From contig CM035170.1 in the NCBI GenBank assembly GCA_020205615.1, positions 30,993,123-31,057,122 of the forward strand: 64,000 nt of DNA, given 5' to 3'. Positions 43,650 through 54,809 of the stretch are shown here, in pieces. Below the pieces are notes generated by a model that saw only the letters and a program-made list of their open reading frames with translations, was not told the origin of the DNA and did no database searches. The position numbers were made by a program, and so were the translations under genes. Source of the DNA: Panax quinquefolius. Its lineage: Eukaryota; Streptophyta; Magnoliopsida; Apiales; Araliaceae. The number at the start of each line of letters is the position of its first letter. Position 1 is the stretch's first letter.

Positions 43650-46001
43650 TATGACGCCCCCAAAATAGGTATACATCACCTATTCCGAGTCGCCAAATAC
43701 ATGGTACGTAATACAAATACAATCTTTAATATACAACAAGAGAGTCATGAGTTTTAATACAAATACCGCTTCTGCAGACAATATCCACTCTCGAAATAAG
43801 TCCTCATTACATTTATTGTCACACTATTTAATGTAATAGTGAGGACTACTAATACTATCATCCGTCCATCACTCCGCTCCCCGACTAAGTCCCAAATATA
43901 TTCTCATTTCAAGAGAACAAAGGAAAAAGAAGGGTGAGCTCAACTAGCCCAAGATGAAATATTATGACTAAGATAATGCGTAATAAATTATCATTAGCCT
44001 TAAAACAAAGTGTTAAACCGATACAATATAACAAACATCAAGTTTAATCTGCAGCTTAATAAGCAATCCATTAAAAGAGTCGAGTAGAGAATAAAATCTA
44101 CTATCTTTTATGATTTAAAAGGTTTTCATCACTTTTATCATTGGACTCAACAATAAATAATCCACATCATCGAAACACCCCTACACTACTTACCAAGGAT
44201 ATTCTTTAGTATCACGACCACAATTATCCATGCACTACGGGCCAAGAATATTTGTGTATTCATTAATGGTCATGATCATGCCAACAACTCGTCCATCAAT
44301 GCACTTTGTGGGCCAATGAGGACTTTTACCACATCATTTGTAACATTACGTACCATGATTACACCGAATAATCCTCGGTCATAATCATACCAAGTCCATC
44401 TATGCACTACAGGTGCCACGTATGACTTTCAAAAAATATAAACATAAGGATGATGACAATGATATAAGAATTCAATAAAACAAGTTCAAGAATTAATTTA
44501 TTCAGAACTAATAACGCCCAAATTGTTAACATGATACTTCTTTGTAGAGTTAAATTCAAGAATGCTCAGAAGAATATTTTCATGAAAAGATATCGGATGA
44601 AGCGCAAATATCAAGGATATTCCACTAATTTCATGGAGTATAGAAGTCAAAACTTTAACCAACCGAGTATAATAAAGAATGGAATAACAAAAGAAATCAC
44701 CATGCATGCGGTACTTGTGATGTATGTGTTATTCCAATGTAATAATAATAACAGAATCCGTGTCAAAGTAAATTAAGACCGATATGATATTCAACGTAAT
44801 AATAAAGAATGGAATAACAACAGAAATCACCATGCATGCGGTATCAGATGATGTGTTATTCCAATGTAATACTAAATAACGGAACCATGTCAGCGTAATA
44901 CGCACCGGCTGTGATGTTCCACCGTAATAATAAAGACTTTTAACCAGTGTCGGCGCATAAACGCACAAACATGATATTCCAACAGATAATAAAGAATGGA
45001 ATAATGTAAGAATTTCACCAAGTATAGGGTAGCTCACAGACACAAAAGTTGTTCCAATGTAATAATAAAGAATGGAATAATGTAAGTTCTCTTCATGAAT
45101 ACAAAAGAAATAATGCCCTGTACCTTAAGAAGAAGAGTATTGGATATATGAGGTAGTGAAGTAGCGTACTTTTCTTCTTCTTCTCTCTATAGTTTATCTC
45201 TAGAGTTTTAGTGAATTCGTAAGAAATAATGAAGGAATGAGCTTCTATTTATAGAAAAATGGATCTGCATAGTAACTAACTCATGAACGGTCCCGTATTG
45301 ATTTACTTTAATCTGACGGTCCATATTTAAAGCAAAACCTTTTAAATAAAATAAAATATATTCTATTTATAATCTAATAAAACGAATAACTTTATAAAAG
45401 ATTTTACTATACAAACACTATGCGATACACTATGCATAATAAAATATAATATATTCTAATTATTGTCTAATAAAATGTATAACTTTATAAAAGTATTCTG
45501 TTTTATATAAAAAGATTTTACTATTAGCCTAATAAAATGAATAACTTTATAAAAGTATTTTGTTTTATATAAAAAGCTTTTCTGTTTTATTACATTAATA
45601 ATACCAATAAAATAAAACTGAGTGACTTATCACATAAGCATCAATAATCAATACCGTGTACTACTATGCAACCACGCGTATTACTGGACTTTTACTACCG
45701 AGTAGTTAAATGGTATTAATGGTAAAACTTCCGCTGTTATTTTCAATAAAATATTTTTGTCGTTTTCTCAATCCGACAATAATTCCGTTGTGGGGTCCAC
45801 CAATGATTGTGCCGTTATACGAATATTCCCTGTTAAAACGAATATTCCCTGACCAATCGAATATTATATAACAACTTGCGTACTTTGCAAAATTTATAAA
45901 TATTACCCACAACTATAATATTATATTAAATTTACTCCATAATATTCAAAAATGATATTTATAGAAAATTCATCTTTATTTATAAAAGTTGGGGTCTTAC
46001 A
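43650..46001 (-). repeat. E6 3' LTR (LTR6)
   Basis: 2352 bp. Minus strand begins TGTAAGACCCCAACTTTTAT at 46001; the other end reads TATGACGCC on the plus strand (TG changed to TA). It has TATAAATA (45246-45253), the TTATTATTC array (44560-45085), GTAGTGCA repeats (44190-44420) and an AT-rich insert (about 45335-45610) absent from E1. Frames such as 44531-44776 come from the array. Confidence 0.87.
45246..45253 (-). promoter_or_regulatory. TATA box of LTR6
   Basis: TATAAATA on the minus strand, in the conserved context shared with E1 and LTR8. Confidence 0.68.
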
Positions 46002-46014
46002 ACCTCACCTTCTT
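46002..46014 (-). other. E6 polypurine tract
   Basis: AAGAAGGTGAGGT on the minus strand abutting TGTAAGACC; the purine run is broken by one T compared with E1. Confidence 0.82.
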
Positions 46015-47480
46015 ATGAAATTTTTCCCTCGAAATTAGGGTACATACCTGGTATGTCAAAGAGGTAAGGATACCTTGATTTTATTTCAGATTCTAACTCC
46101 CAAGTCATTTCCTCAACAACGTGGTTTCTCCACAAAACTTTGAGTTGAGGTATAACCTTGGAGCGTAGAATATGTTCCTTCTTATCCAAGATTTGAACAT
46201 GAACCTCTTCATACGTTAAATCTTCCGCAATTTCGTCCGGTTCTAACTCAATAATGTGGTTCGCGTCTTCCACATATTAACGTAACATTGATATGTGAAA
46301 AACGTTATGAACACGAGACATACTTGGCGGTAAAGCAAGTCTATAGGCCACAGTTCCTACTCGATCGAGGATTAAAAATGGGCCGATGAATCGAAGATTG
46401 AACTTTCCTCTCTTTCCAAATCTCGTAACTTCTTTCCACGGAGTAACTCGTAATAACACATGATCTCCTATATCAAATTCCACGTCCTTTCGATGAAGAT
46501 CAGCATAACTCTTTTGTCGATCTTGTGAGGTTTTTATATGTTATCGGATCGTTTGAATCTTTTCCGTAGTCATACGTACAAACTCCGGTCCCAACAATGT
46601 TGCTTCACCCACCTCATCCCAGCATACTGGAGAATGAAACTTTCTTCCATACAACGCCTCAAATGGAGCTATGCCAATGCTTGCTTGATAACTATTGTTG
46701 TAGGAAAACTCCACCAACGATAACAACTTGTCCCAACTTCCCTTGAAGTCAAGGACACAGAGTCTTAATAAATCTTCCAGAGTTTGAATAGTCCTCTTCG
46801 ATTTTCCATCCGTCTGAGGATGATATACCGAACTAAATCGTAAATCCGTGCCCATAGCTTTTTGCAAACTAACCTAAAATTGTGAAGTGAATCTTGGGTC
46901 TCGATCAGAAACTATGGATACTGGCATACCATGCAGTCTTACAATCTCGTTTATGTACATACGAGCAAGACGTTCAAGTGTATAAGTTTCTCGTATTGGT
47001 AAGAAGTAAGCAGACTTGGTCAATCTATCAACAATGACCCAAATCGCATCAATGCCTTGAGAAACTTTAAGAAGACCGATAACGAAATCCATGGTAATGT
47101 GCTCCCACTTCCATTCTGGAATTTTATGTGGTTGAAATGAACCTTTTGGTACTTGATGCTTCGCTTTGACTCGTTGACACGTTAGACGCCTTGAGATAAA
47201 CAACGCTATCTCTCTCTTCATATTGCCCCACCAAAATGTATGTCGAAGATCATGATACATTTTGGTACTCCCAGAATGGATTGCAAACGGTGTGTTGTGC
47301 GCCTCCATCATGATTTTATACTTTAAATCAGGGTCGTTAGGAACACAAAGTCTGGAGTTGACTCGATGTATTCCTTCTTCATCGATTCTTGCTTCTAGCA
47401 TAGCACCTTCTTGCACTTTCTTCCTCATACGATCGCCTCCGTGTCCGTAGATTGAAAGCGGCTTTAACTTTATCAATTAA
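46013..47480 (-). pseudogene. pol: E6 integrase with chromodomain-like tail
   Basis: In coding order: linker and the zinc module (HSGSTKMYHDLRHTFWW...RRLTCQ) in 47476-46874. The first Cys of the C-x2-C pair is Arg here (Cys in E1 and E7). Core: MDFVIGL and SDRDPRFTS give both Asp. A TAG replaces Trp after FTSQF. The frame 46867-46541 reads YHPQTDGKSKRTIQT, so the catalytic Glu of QSERT is Lys. Then LRVTPWKEV, GPFLILDRVGTVAYRLALPP (46483-46277), a stop, and the tail 46273-46013 with LKVLWRNHVVEEMTWELESE and YPYLFDIPG. Two lost metal or zinc ligands mean it is inactive whatever the reading-frame errors. Confidence 0.88.
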
Positions 47481-47935
47481 AGTCGGTTCTACTCGTATAT
47501 TCGCCATCATCACATGGGTCCCTGGAGTCTTTAACTCTATCTCCATCCTTTGCAAGTCACATAAAATGGGCCTTTGTGTTGACAATATCGCATTCGCACT
47601 TGCATATGATCTTCTACTCAATGCGTCAGCTACCACGTTCGCTTTTCCAGGATGATATTGAATGGTATGATCATTATCTTTCAACAAATCATGCCAACGT
47701 CGTTGTCGCATGTTGAGTTCCTTTTGAGTGAAGAAATATTTGAGGCTTTTATGATCCGTAAAGATCTCCACTTTCTCCCCATACAAGTAATGCCTCTAAA
47801 TCTTTAATGCGAAGACAACAGCTGCCAACTCTAGATCATGAGTAGGATAATTCCTCTCATATTCTTTGAGTTGTCGTGAGGCATAGGCTATGACTTTCCT
47901 ATGTTGCATGAGAACACATCCCAATCCTTTTGCTT
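47481..47935 (-). pseudogene. pol: E6 RNase H
   Basis: Begins after a frameshift near 47936 (SGDA of the first Asp block, where relatives read SDASGKGLG). [34 protein letters not shown] follows, a TAG where Trp is expected before RHYLYG, then 47786-47481 with [49 protein letters not shown]. Catalytic positions of the family (D in SDAS, E in LELAA, D in TDHKS, D in VADALS) are visible. Degrades RNA of the RNA-DNA hybrid when intact. Confidence 0.85.
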
Positions 47936-49498
47936 TCAAGCATCACCAGAGATGACAAATCCCTCCGAACCATATGGTATTGTCAGAACAGGTGCTGAAA
48001 TGAGTCTCCTCTTTAGTTCTTGAAAACTCTTCTCACATTCCTCGCTCGAACTGAACTTTGTATCTTTTTGAGTCAGCTGAGTTAGTGGAGTAGCGATTCG
48101 AGAAAACCCTTCTACGAATCTCCGATAATAACCAGCTAAGTCGAGAAAGCTACGTACTTCAGTCACTGATTTAGGTTGCTCCCAGCTTTGAATAGCTTCA
48201 ATCTTTGTTGGGTCAACAGATATTGCATGACTTGATACCACGTGCCCAAGGAATGCTACTTCCTCAAGCCAGAACTCACATTTCTTCAACTTGGCATAAA
48301 GCTTGTATTCACGAAGCTTTTGGAGTATTAGTCTCAAGTGTTGCTCATGATCTTCACGGCTTTTGGAATAAATAAGGATGTCATCAATAAAAACGACCTC
48401 AAAGTGATCCAATTATTCCTTGAATACTCGGTTCATCATATCCATGAAGGCAGCATGAGCATTAGTCAATCCAAAGGACTTGACTAGGAATTCATAATGC
48501 CCGTACAGAGTTCTGAAAGCCGTCTTTGGAATGTAATCGGTTCTAATCTTCAATTGGTGATATATGGAACGAAGATCAATCTTTGAAAAGAATTTGGCTC
48601 CTTGCAACTGGTTAAACAGGTCATCAATACGTGGCAATGGGTACCTATTTTTGATGGTGACATGATTCAACTCCCGATAATCAATACAAAGTCGCATACT
48701 CCCATCTTTCTTCTTCACGAATAGAACAAGAGCACCCCAAGGAGAAGTACTAAGACGAATAAAGCCAAAGTCTAACAATTCCTGCAGTTGAGTCTTTAAC
48801 TCCTGAAATTCAATAGGAGCCATTCGATATAGGGCTTTGGAAATGGGTTTTGTACCGGGTTCAAGGTCGATACAAAATTCAATTTCACGCTCTAGGGGTA
48901 GGCCAGGAAGTTCTTCAGGGAATACGTCAGGAAATTTATTAATAATAGAAATATCATTCAAAACTGACGTATTTTTGTTTAGATCTGTGACATGGGCTAA
49001 GAAAGCTTGACATTCATTTTTCAATAAACGAATAGCTTTATGGCTTGAGTTGACCATGATTGATTTTAATGGTTTGGTCCCTTGAATTCGCATAATAGGT
49101 TGATTAAGAATATGAAAGCTAACAACCTTACGAAAATAATCAATTTTAGCATGATGAGTAGTTAACCAATCAATCCCTAGAATCACATCAAATGCAAGTA
49201 TTTTCAATGAAATAAGATCAACAGGTAATGTGAGGGTACCGATTTGAACCAAACAAGACTTATAAACAGTGGATGTACTGAAGGTTTCTCCCAACGGAGT
49301 TTCTATAGATAAGTCAAAGTCTAATTTCTCCGGAGTCAAATTTAATCGTTGAGCGCAAGTAGGAGAAATAAAAGAATGGGTAGAATCGATATCAAATAAG
49401 GTATAGACTTTGCTAGAGTTTATGAAAAGTTTACTCGTGATGACCTCGTTCGGGTTCCTTGCTTTTTGGGAGGTAACTACAAACGCTCTCCCTTGCAC
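47936..49498 (-). pseudogene. pol: E6 protease and reverse transcriptase
   Basis: Two in-phase frames (49498-48413, 361 codons; 48412-47936, 158 codons) split by one TAA in front of [11 protein letters not shown]. Residues 30-125: protease with DIDSTHS at 36 (Gly of DTG replaced by Asp) and [18 protein letters not shown]. Residues about 185-361: pre-RT ([15 protein letters not shown]), fingers (PYRMAP-like, [27 protein letters not shown]), palm ([30 protein letters not shown]; the usual LRSGYHQ glycine is Ile). The second frame has the catalytic FIDDILIYS at residues 8-16, then [18 protein letters not shown] and [17 protein letters not shown]. This is the longest intact RT stretch in the window. 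Confidence 0.92.
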
Positions 49499-49677
49499 AA
49501 CCGACTTTGACTTTTCTGGCCTTTGGTGCCTCCATCCTAGCTGAACTTGTCTTTGGTGAACGACAAAATCGGGCTAGGTGACCTTCTCTTCCACAATTAT
49601 AATATGCTTTGGATGGCATCGCGCAGTTTGGACTGATGTGTCCCTCCCCTCTGCATTTGAAGCATATGATAGGTGGT
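49499..49677 (-). pseudogene. gag: E6 gag, zinc-knuckle end only
   Basis: Minus-strand frame with a first knuckle at about 49620-49665 (CFKCRGEGHISPNC, all ligands) and a second reading [14 protein letters not shown] (first Cys replaced by Tyr). Homology to gag of E1 (around 7820) continues to the last base before LTR8, then stops. The rest of gag, primer site and 5' LTR are not present to the right. Confidence 0.85.
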
Positions 49678-50453
49678 TGTGAGTCCCCGAATTTTATAAA
49701 ATAAAAATATTCAATTTTTCTATTTTGGTAAATACTTAAATTGATAAAAGTTTAAAGTTAAGGGTAATATGTGATTTTTTATTTTTTTTGCAAAGTTAGC
49801 AAATTGATATAAAATATTCGTTATGTCGGGGAATATTCGATTAGTGGGAATATTCATTTTGTTTCAGAACATCCCTACGACGGTTACAATCATTAGTGGA
49901 CCCCACAACGGAATTATTATGCGATTGAAAAAACGACAAAAATATTTTTATGAAAATAATGGCGGAAGTTTTACCGTTAATCTGTTGAAACACCCTGTTA
50001 AAATTATAGTAATACGCTATGGTTGCATAGTAGCAATACCAGTATTGATTATTGATGCTTACGTGATAAGTCACTCGGTTTTGTTTTATTAGTAATATTA
50101 ATGTAATAAAACAAAAAAGCTTTTATATATAAAAGTAATACTTTTATAAAGTTATTCATTTTATTAAAGCTAATAGTAAAATCTTTTTATATAAAAATGT
50201 AATACTTTTATAAAGTTATCTGCTTTATTAGACAATAATTAGAATATATTATATTTTATTATGCATAGTGTTTGCATAGTGCCTGCATAGTGTTTGCATA
50301 GTAAAATCTTTTATAAAGTTATTCGTTTTATTAGATTACAAATAGAAAATATTATATTTTATTTAAAAGATTTTGCTTTAAATATGGACCGTCCGATTAA
50401 AAGTAAATCAATCTGGACCGTTCATGAATTAGTTACTATGCAGTCCATTCTTC

Positions 50454-50461
50454 TATAAATA
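50454..50461 (+). promoter_or_regulatory. TATA box of LTR8
   Basis: TATAAATA followed by gaagctcattcc, as in E1 (11604). It points away from E6. Confidence 0.65.
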
Positions 50462-51055
50462 GAAGCTCATTCCTTCATTATTTCTTACGAATTCACTGAA
50501 ACTCTAGAGAGAGAAACTATAGAGGGAGTTCTTCTTTTATAATCTTGAGCGTATTTCTTTAGAGTTTAAGAAAGCTTTGAGCGTAGTTTTCTTCGAGTAT
50601 ATCCTCGCCCTACCAGTCGGAATACTTTTCTTTCAAAGGTAAGGGATATTATTTGCTGTACTTGTAAGGGGTATTATTTCTTTTGTATTCATGAAGAGAA
50701 CTTCTGTTATTCCATTTTTATTATTCTGTTGGAATAACGTGTATACGCTGCCACCCCTATACTTGGTGAAATTCTTACATTATTCCATTCTTTATTATTC
50801 ATTGGAATATCCGTCATGCATGCGCTTTTACGCCGCACACAGTTCCGCTTTTTTACTATTCTCGCTAGAATATCCTCATCTTCAGCGCGCTTTTACGTAA
50901 ACCTCGATTTCGTATTTATTATTATTTTGGGAATAACCTGTCTGTGCGGTCTCTATCGCATGCATGATGAATCCTTCTGTTATTCCATTCCTTATTATTC
51001 TATTGGAATAACCTGTCTATGTGGATTACCACATGCATGGTGAACGATCCTTTGT

Positions 51056-52150
51056 ATTTCATTCTTTGTTAAATTGTGGAAATGCTCTGTTTACGTGGAT
51101 TATGATGAAAGTCATAATAAAAGCATTGGACTAATGAAAATCATGGGTATATGTGGTATTAGTAAGTGTTATGATAAGTTATGTTGGTTATTATGTTAAA
51201 ACATGAAAGTTTCTTAGAAATCACAAAGGCTTTAAAAATCAGATTTTGGTGAAAATGGAACATGAAATTCTTGAGTTAGGTCAAGTTCTAGAGTTAGGTC
51301 TATGAGTTTTGTAACTTATCCAAGTGGAATCACTGGAAAAGGTGTTGTAGATTTTCGTGCGGACTAATTTTAGCAAAAATACTAAAAAGCGCAAAATTTG
51401 AAAAAGGTCGCCATTTACGATTTTAAAAGAAGGTCTTGAAAGTATATGGTATATGGTATATGGTACAAAGTACCTCCTGTCCAAAAATGAGCTCATTCCG
51501 ACTTAAAATGAACAAGTTATGACCATTTCAATATTTAGGTTTTTCCGACGAAAAACGCTATAACCGGAGTTCTATAACTCCGATGACCATGAAATTTAAA
51601 CTGGAAGCTCACGTTAACATATGTAAGATCCTGCCAAGATTTGGGAATTTCTGGAGTTAACCGTGAGGTAGCTAATTTCTTAAGGAATTAATTAGAAATT
51701 GATTTTTGAAAAATAGTAAATGAATTTTAAAAATGTCAAGAAAAATATATGTTCAATATGGAACTATATTATGCTAAATCCCAGAAAAGAATAATTTTTG
51801 GGACTGATTTGGTATTTTTTATGAAAATAGTTTAGCTATGAACATATGAGTTAAATATGTTATGTGGAGTTAAAGAATTGGTAAATTGGATTTTATGGCT
51901 TGGAAATCTTATATAAGGTATATGCAGATTTTTGAAGAGTAATTTGATTATTGGTGATGAAATTTTATGAGTATGACATTTTTGAATGATTAAATGCATT
52001 ATTTAGAAAAGTGTAAATAATTAAATATAATTGTTTATAAGTTTAAGAAGTGATTAAAATATTGTTATAGTATTAACAGTATTAGATTATGATTTTATTA
52101 AGTGATTGATAATGTCTGGATAAATTTAAAGTCTTTAATATTTATCCTTG
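51056..52150. other. Foreign segment within LTR8
   Basis: 1.1 kb without a gene and without counterpart in the other LTRs here. Has a short triple tatatgg repeat (about 51450-51470) and phrases such as aagttatgaccatttc and ctataaccggagttctataactcc, reminiscent of other plant LTRs. No terminal repeats or target duplication found; could be ancestral LTR sequence lost elsewhere or an old insertion. Confidence 0.4.
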
Positions 52151-52207
52151 ATTTAGTTTGATTAATGCTTATATTATTGTCATCATCCTCATATTTATAT
52201 TATGTTG

Positions 52208-52800
52208 AAAGTCATCTGTGGCCTGTAGTGCGTAGATGGACTTGGTATGATTATGACCAGGGATTATTCGGTATAATCATGACCGTAATGTTGCAAATGA
52301 TGTGGAAAAAGTCCTCATTGGCCCGTAGTGTATTGATGAACAATTTTTGGAATGATTATGGCTATGGATTCTCTTCGGCCAAGGGTGCAAAGATGAATTG
52401 TTTTATAGCATGATCAGGATCGTTGATAAAAACACAATTATCTTTGGCCCGTAGTGCATGGATAATTTGTGGTTGGGATACTAATGAAAAAGTTCTCATT
52501 GGCCCGTAGTGCATTGATGGACAGTTTTTGGTATGATTATGGCTATGGATTCTCTTCGGCCAAAGGTGCAAAGATGAATTATTTTATGGCATGAACAGGA
52601 CCGTTGATGAAAATACGATTATCTTTGGCCCGTAGTACATGGATAATTCGTGGTCGTGATACTAAAGAACATCATTGGCCTGTAGTGCAGGGATGATTCG
52701 ATGATGTGGATTATTTATCGAAATGAGTCTCAAAGATGAAATATTAATTCATGGATGTGATAATAATGAATATCTTTGGTAGTAGTGCAAAGATGATTTA
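52208..52800 (+). repeat. GTAGTGCA repeats of LTR8 (longest array)
   Basis: About nine ggcccgtagtgcat/aagatga units; includes a duplicated block (52312-52440 against 52490-52620) that lengthens it relative to E1. Confidence 0.72.
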
Positions 52801-53390
52801 ATGATTACTGGCGGTGAATTGTGATTTGGTATAACCATGATTTTTGATGTTTCAGGTGAAGACAGGTGATGAAAATTATCTTCGTCCTGCGTGCGAAGAG
52901 GAATTTAGAATCACAATTGTGATTATGAGTTATTCACATGATCTTGGACGAGAATTGTTGATTGATGTTACAGGGATAAAACATTATTGGTGAACTTTTA
53001 ACATAGAGAAGATAATAGACCTTATGGTCTATTTGACTCTTCTAATGGATTGCTCGTTCCGCTGCAACTATGGTTTAAAAATTTTATTATCTACTATATG
53101 TTCTAAATCTCTGATTTATTATTGATGAAAGCTATTGATAATTTAATTATCTTTAGTCATGATATTCTTTACTAGGCTTAGTTGTGCTCACCCTTTTGCT
53201 TCATAATTCTTTTCGTAATAATAAAAGTGTAGTTGGGTCGAAGTGGTATTAAGAGGTTTAGAATCGGTGGTCTATAGTCATTGAGATTCTCCTAAATAGT
53301 ATAAAAATAATTTTATTGAGAACTTTAGATAAGTGTGTCGTAATTGTATACGCTATTTGATATTTAATTTTGGTGAATCAATAGGGTGAG

Positions 53391-53865
53391 GTGAACCCAA
53401 CTTTGAAGGGTGTTTTGCCACTATCATACAAGATGTCTAATGACATACAACCTCGTGTTATCCTAAGATGTGGTTGTGCGCATCCACTTCTTTGAGTATA
53501 TCTCATGGGCACTACCTATATGATCTTGGAGTTTATTTGAAATATAATATTCACTTGGAGACAAAGTGGAGATAGTTATATGTCAAGAGAAGACTCACCA
53601 TTGGAAAGAAGATGATAGTAATCTTCTCGTTTTCTTTGGGGTATATTGGGTCAACCAAGGATAATTTCGTGGACATATGATATCTATTATAACCTGCATT
53701 TAATGGCCTCCCATGTATGAAAGGTTTCCTTGAGCACTTCCTCAAGATTTTAATTTCTAAAATAGTTTTTGACTATACTTTTATATAAAGTACCATTATA
53801 AGGTTGTGGTCGAGGCACCATGAGAGTTACATACATTTGTATTAAAACTCACAGTTAACTGTGGT
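53391..53865. other. Unassigned sequence
   Basis: No credible gene. The stretch around 53545-53700 (cacttggagacaaagtggagatag...) has the flavour of plant Ty1/copia LTRs, but I see no termini and cannot support the assignment. Confidence 0.25.
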
Positions 53866-54120
53866 CATTAGGGGTGTAAACGGTATTAAATAGATATAGA
53901 TACAGGTATATCCGTATCCGTATCTAGAAAACCAATTCATTATCTCAGATCCGTATCCCAGATTTCTACGATTTTAAAAATATTATCCGTATCCCAGATT
54001 CTAAAAATATTCAATACTGGATAATATCCATTCTCGCTTATTTTATCCGAATAGACAAATTATTCTGATATCCGAATATCCTAATTCGCTTATCAAGAAC
54101 CTAATATAAAATTCATTCAA
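53866..54120 (+). repeat. hAT-like repeat fragment (possible)
   Basis: Begins TTAGGGGTGTAAACGGTA, like the TAGGGGTG-type ends of non-autonomous plant hAT elements, followed by degenerate tatccgtatcc/gatatccgaatatcc repeats. The inverted partner end was not found. Confidence 0.35.
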
Positions 54121-54748
54121 AATATTTACGAAAAAAATAATTAAAGTTTAAATCATACATATTAATTAAACACAATTTAATATTTAAACCATATATATTA
54201 ATTAAACATCCTAATCATAAGGGAGGAACATGCTAATTGACGCTTTTGGGTGAAAATAAAAAGATTCAATAATGTAACCGATACTTTGTTTGATGGATCA
54301 AATTGAAATTAAAATCTAAATATTATTCTTTCAAATTTTATTAAATACTAAAAAAGAGAAATAAATTAATATTTAATAAATGAATAGTAATATTTATGGG
54401 AGATTTATTTATTATTTATCCTCAATAAATAAATTATATGGTTATAAGAAATTATTTGATTTCATTATATTTATGGAGAATGCGAGTTATAATGTATGTG
54501 TGACAACTAGTTAATCTAACTTGATTCAAAATTGACAATGAACTTATTTTACATATTTGGACTTCTAGTTTCTAAATAATTAGGCAAATGAAAGTGATAA
54601 ATACTCTCTCCATCCAAAAATTCATAAACGTGAATTAATTTATTTAACTATCCCTTCTAGATTAATTTTAAATTAATTCAGACCTAACACATTTTAACAA
54701 TAAAATTATATTATCTATTGCTCCCGCCTCTCGACCATTGTCCTTAAA

Positions 54749-54753
<5 letters not shown>
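54121..54753. other. AT-rich spacer with a Stowaway-like end near 54604
   Basis: No gene. tactctctccatccaaaaattcataaacgtg at about 54602-54632 resembles a Tc1/mariner MITE end; the other end is not recognisable. The rest is AT-rich without structure I can interpret. Confidence 0.3.

Positions 54754-54807
<54 letters not shown>
54754..54807. repeat. (TA)n microsatellite
   Basis: Short GT start then about 24 TA dinucleotides. Together with 55640-55658 it flanks the foldback element, as if that element had inserted into a TA tract. Confidence 0.95.

Positions 54808-54809
<2 letters not shown>

Larger units (their letters stand above)
43650..49677 (-). mobile_element. E6: chromovirus with near-complete pol, truncated in gag
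   Basis: Minus-oriented: 3' LTR (43650-46001), PPT, pol (46013 to about 49500) and the last part of gag (to 49677), where LTR8 in the opposite orientation begins. It starts within the E4 outer LTR, so it most likely inserted there; the left flank is GCTAC, but its partner is outside the window or lost. The LTR shares the long AT-rich U3 insert of LTR8, so these two belong to the same subgroup of the E1-type LTRs. Confidence 0.83.
49678..53390 (+). repeat. LTR8: chimeric or interrupted chromovirus LTR
   Basis: Starts TGTGAGTCCCCGAATTTTAT in plus orientation, back to back with E6. 49678-51055 follows the U3/leader part of LTR6 inverted, including the AT-rich insert, TATA (50454-50461) and the TTATTATTC array (50705-51065). 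51056-52150 is foreign to the other LTRs here. 52160 to about 53390 returns to the GTAGTGCA repeats and the gggct(t)agttgtgctcaccc motif. No clear CA end, primer site or coding region follows, so it is a solo or broken LTR; the right limit is approximate. Confidence 0.7.
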
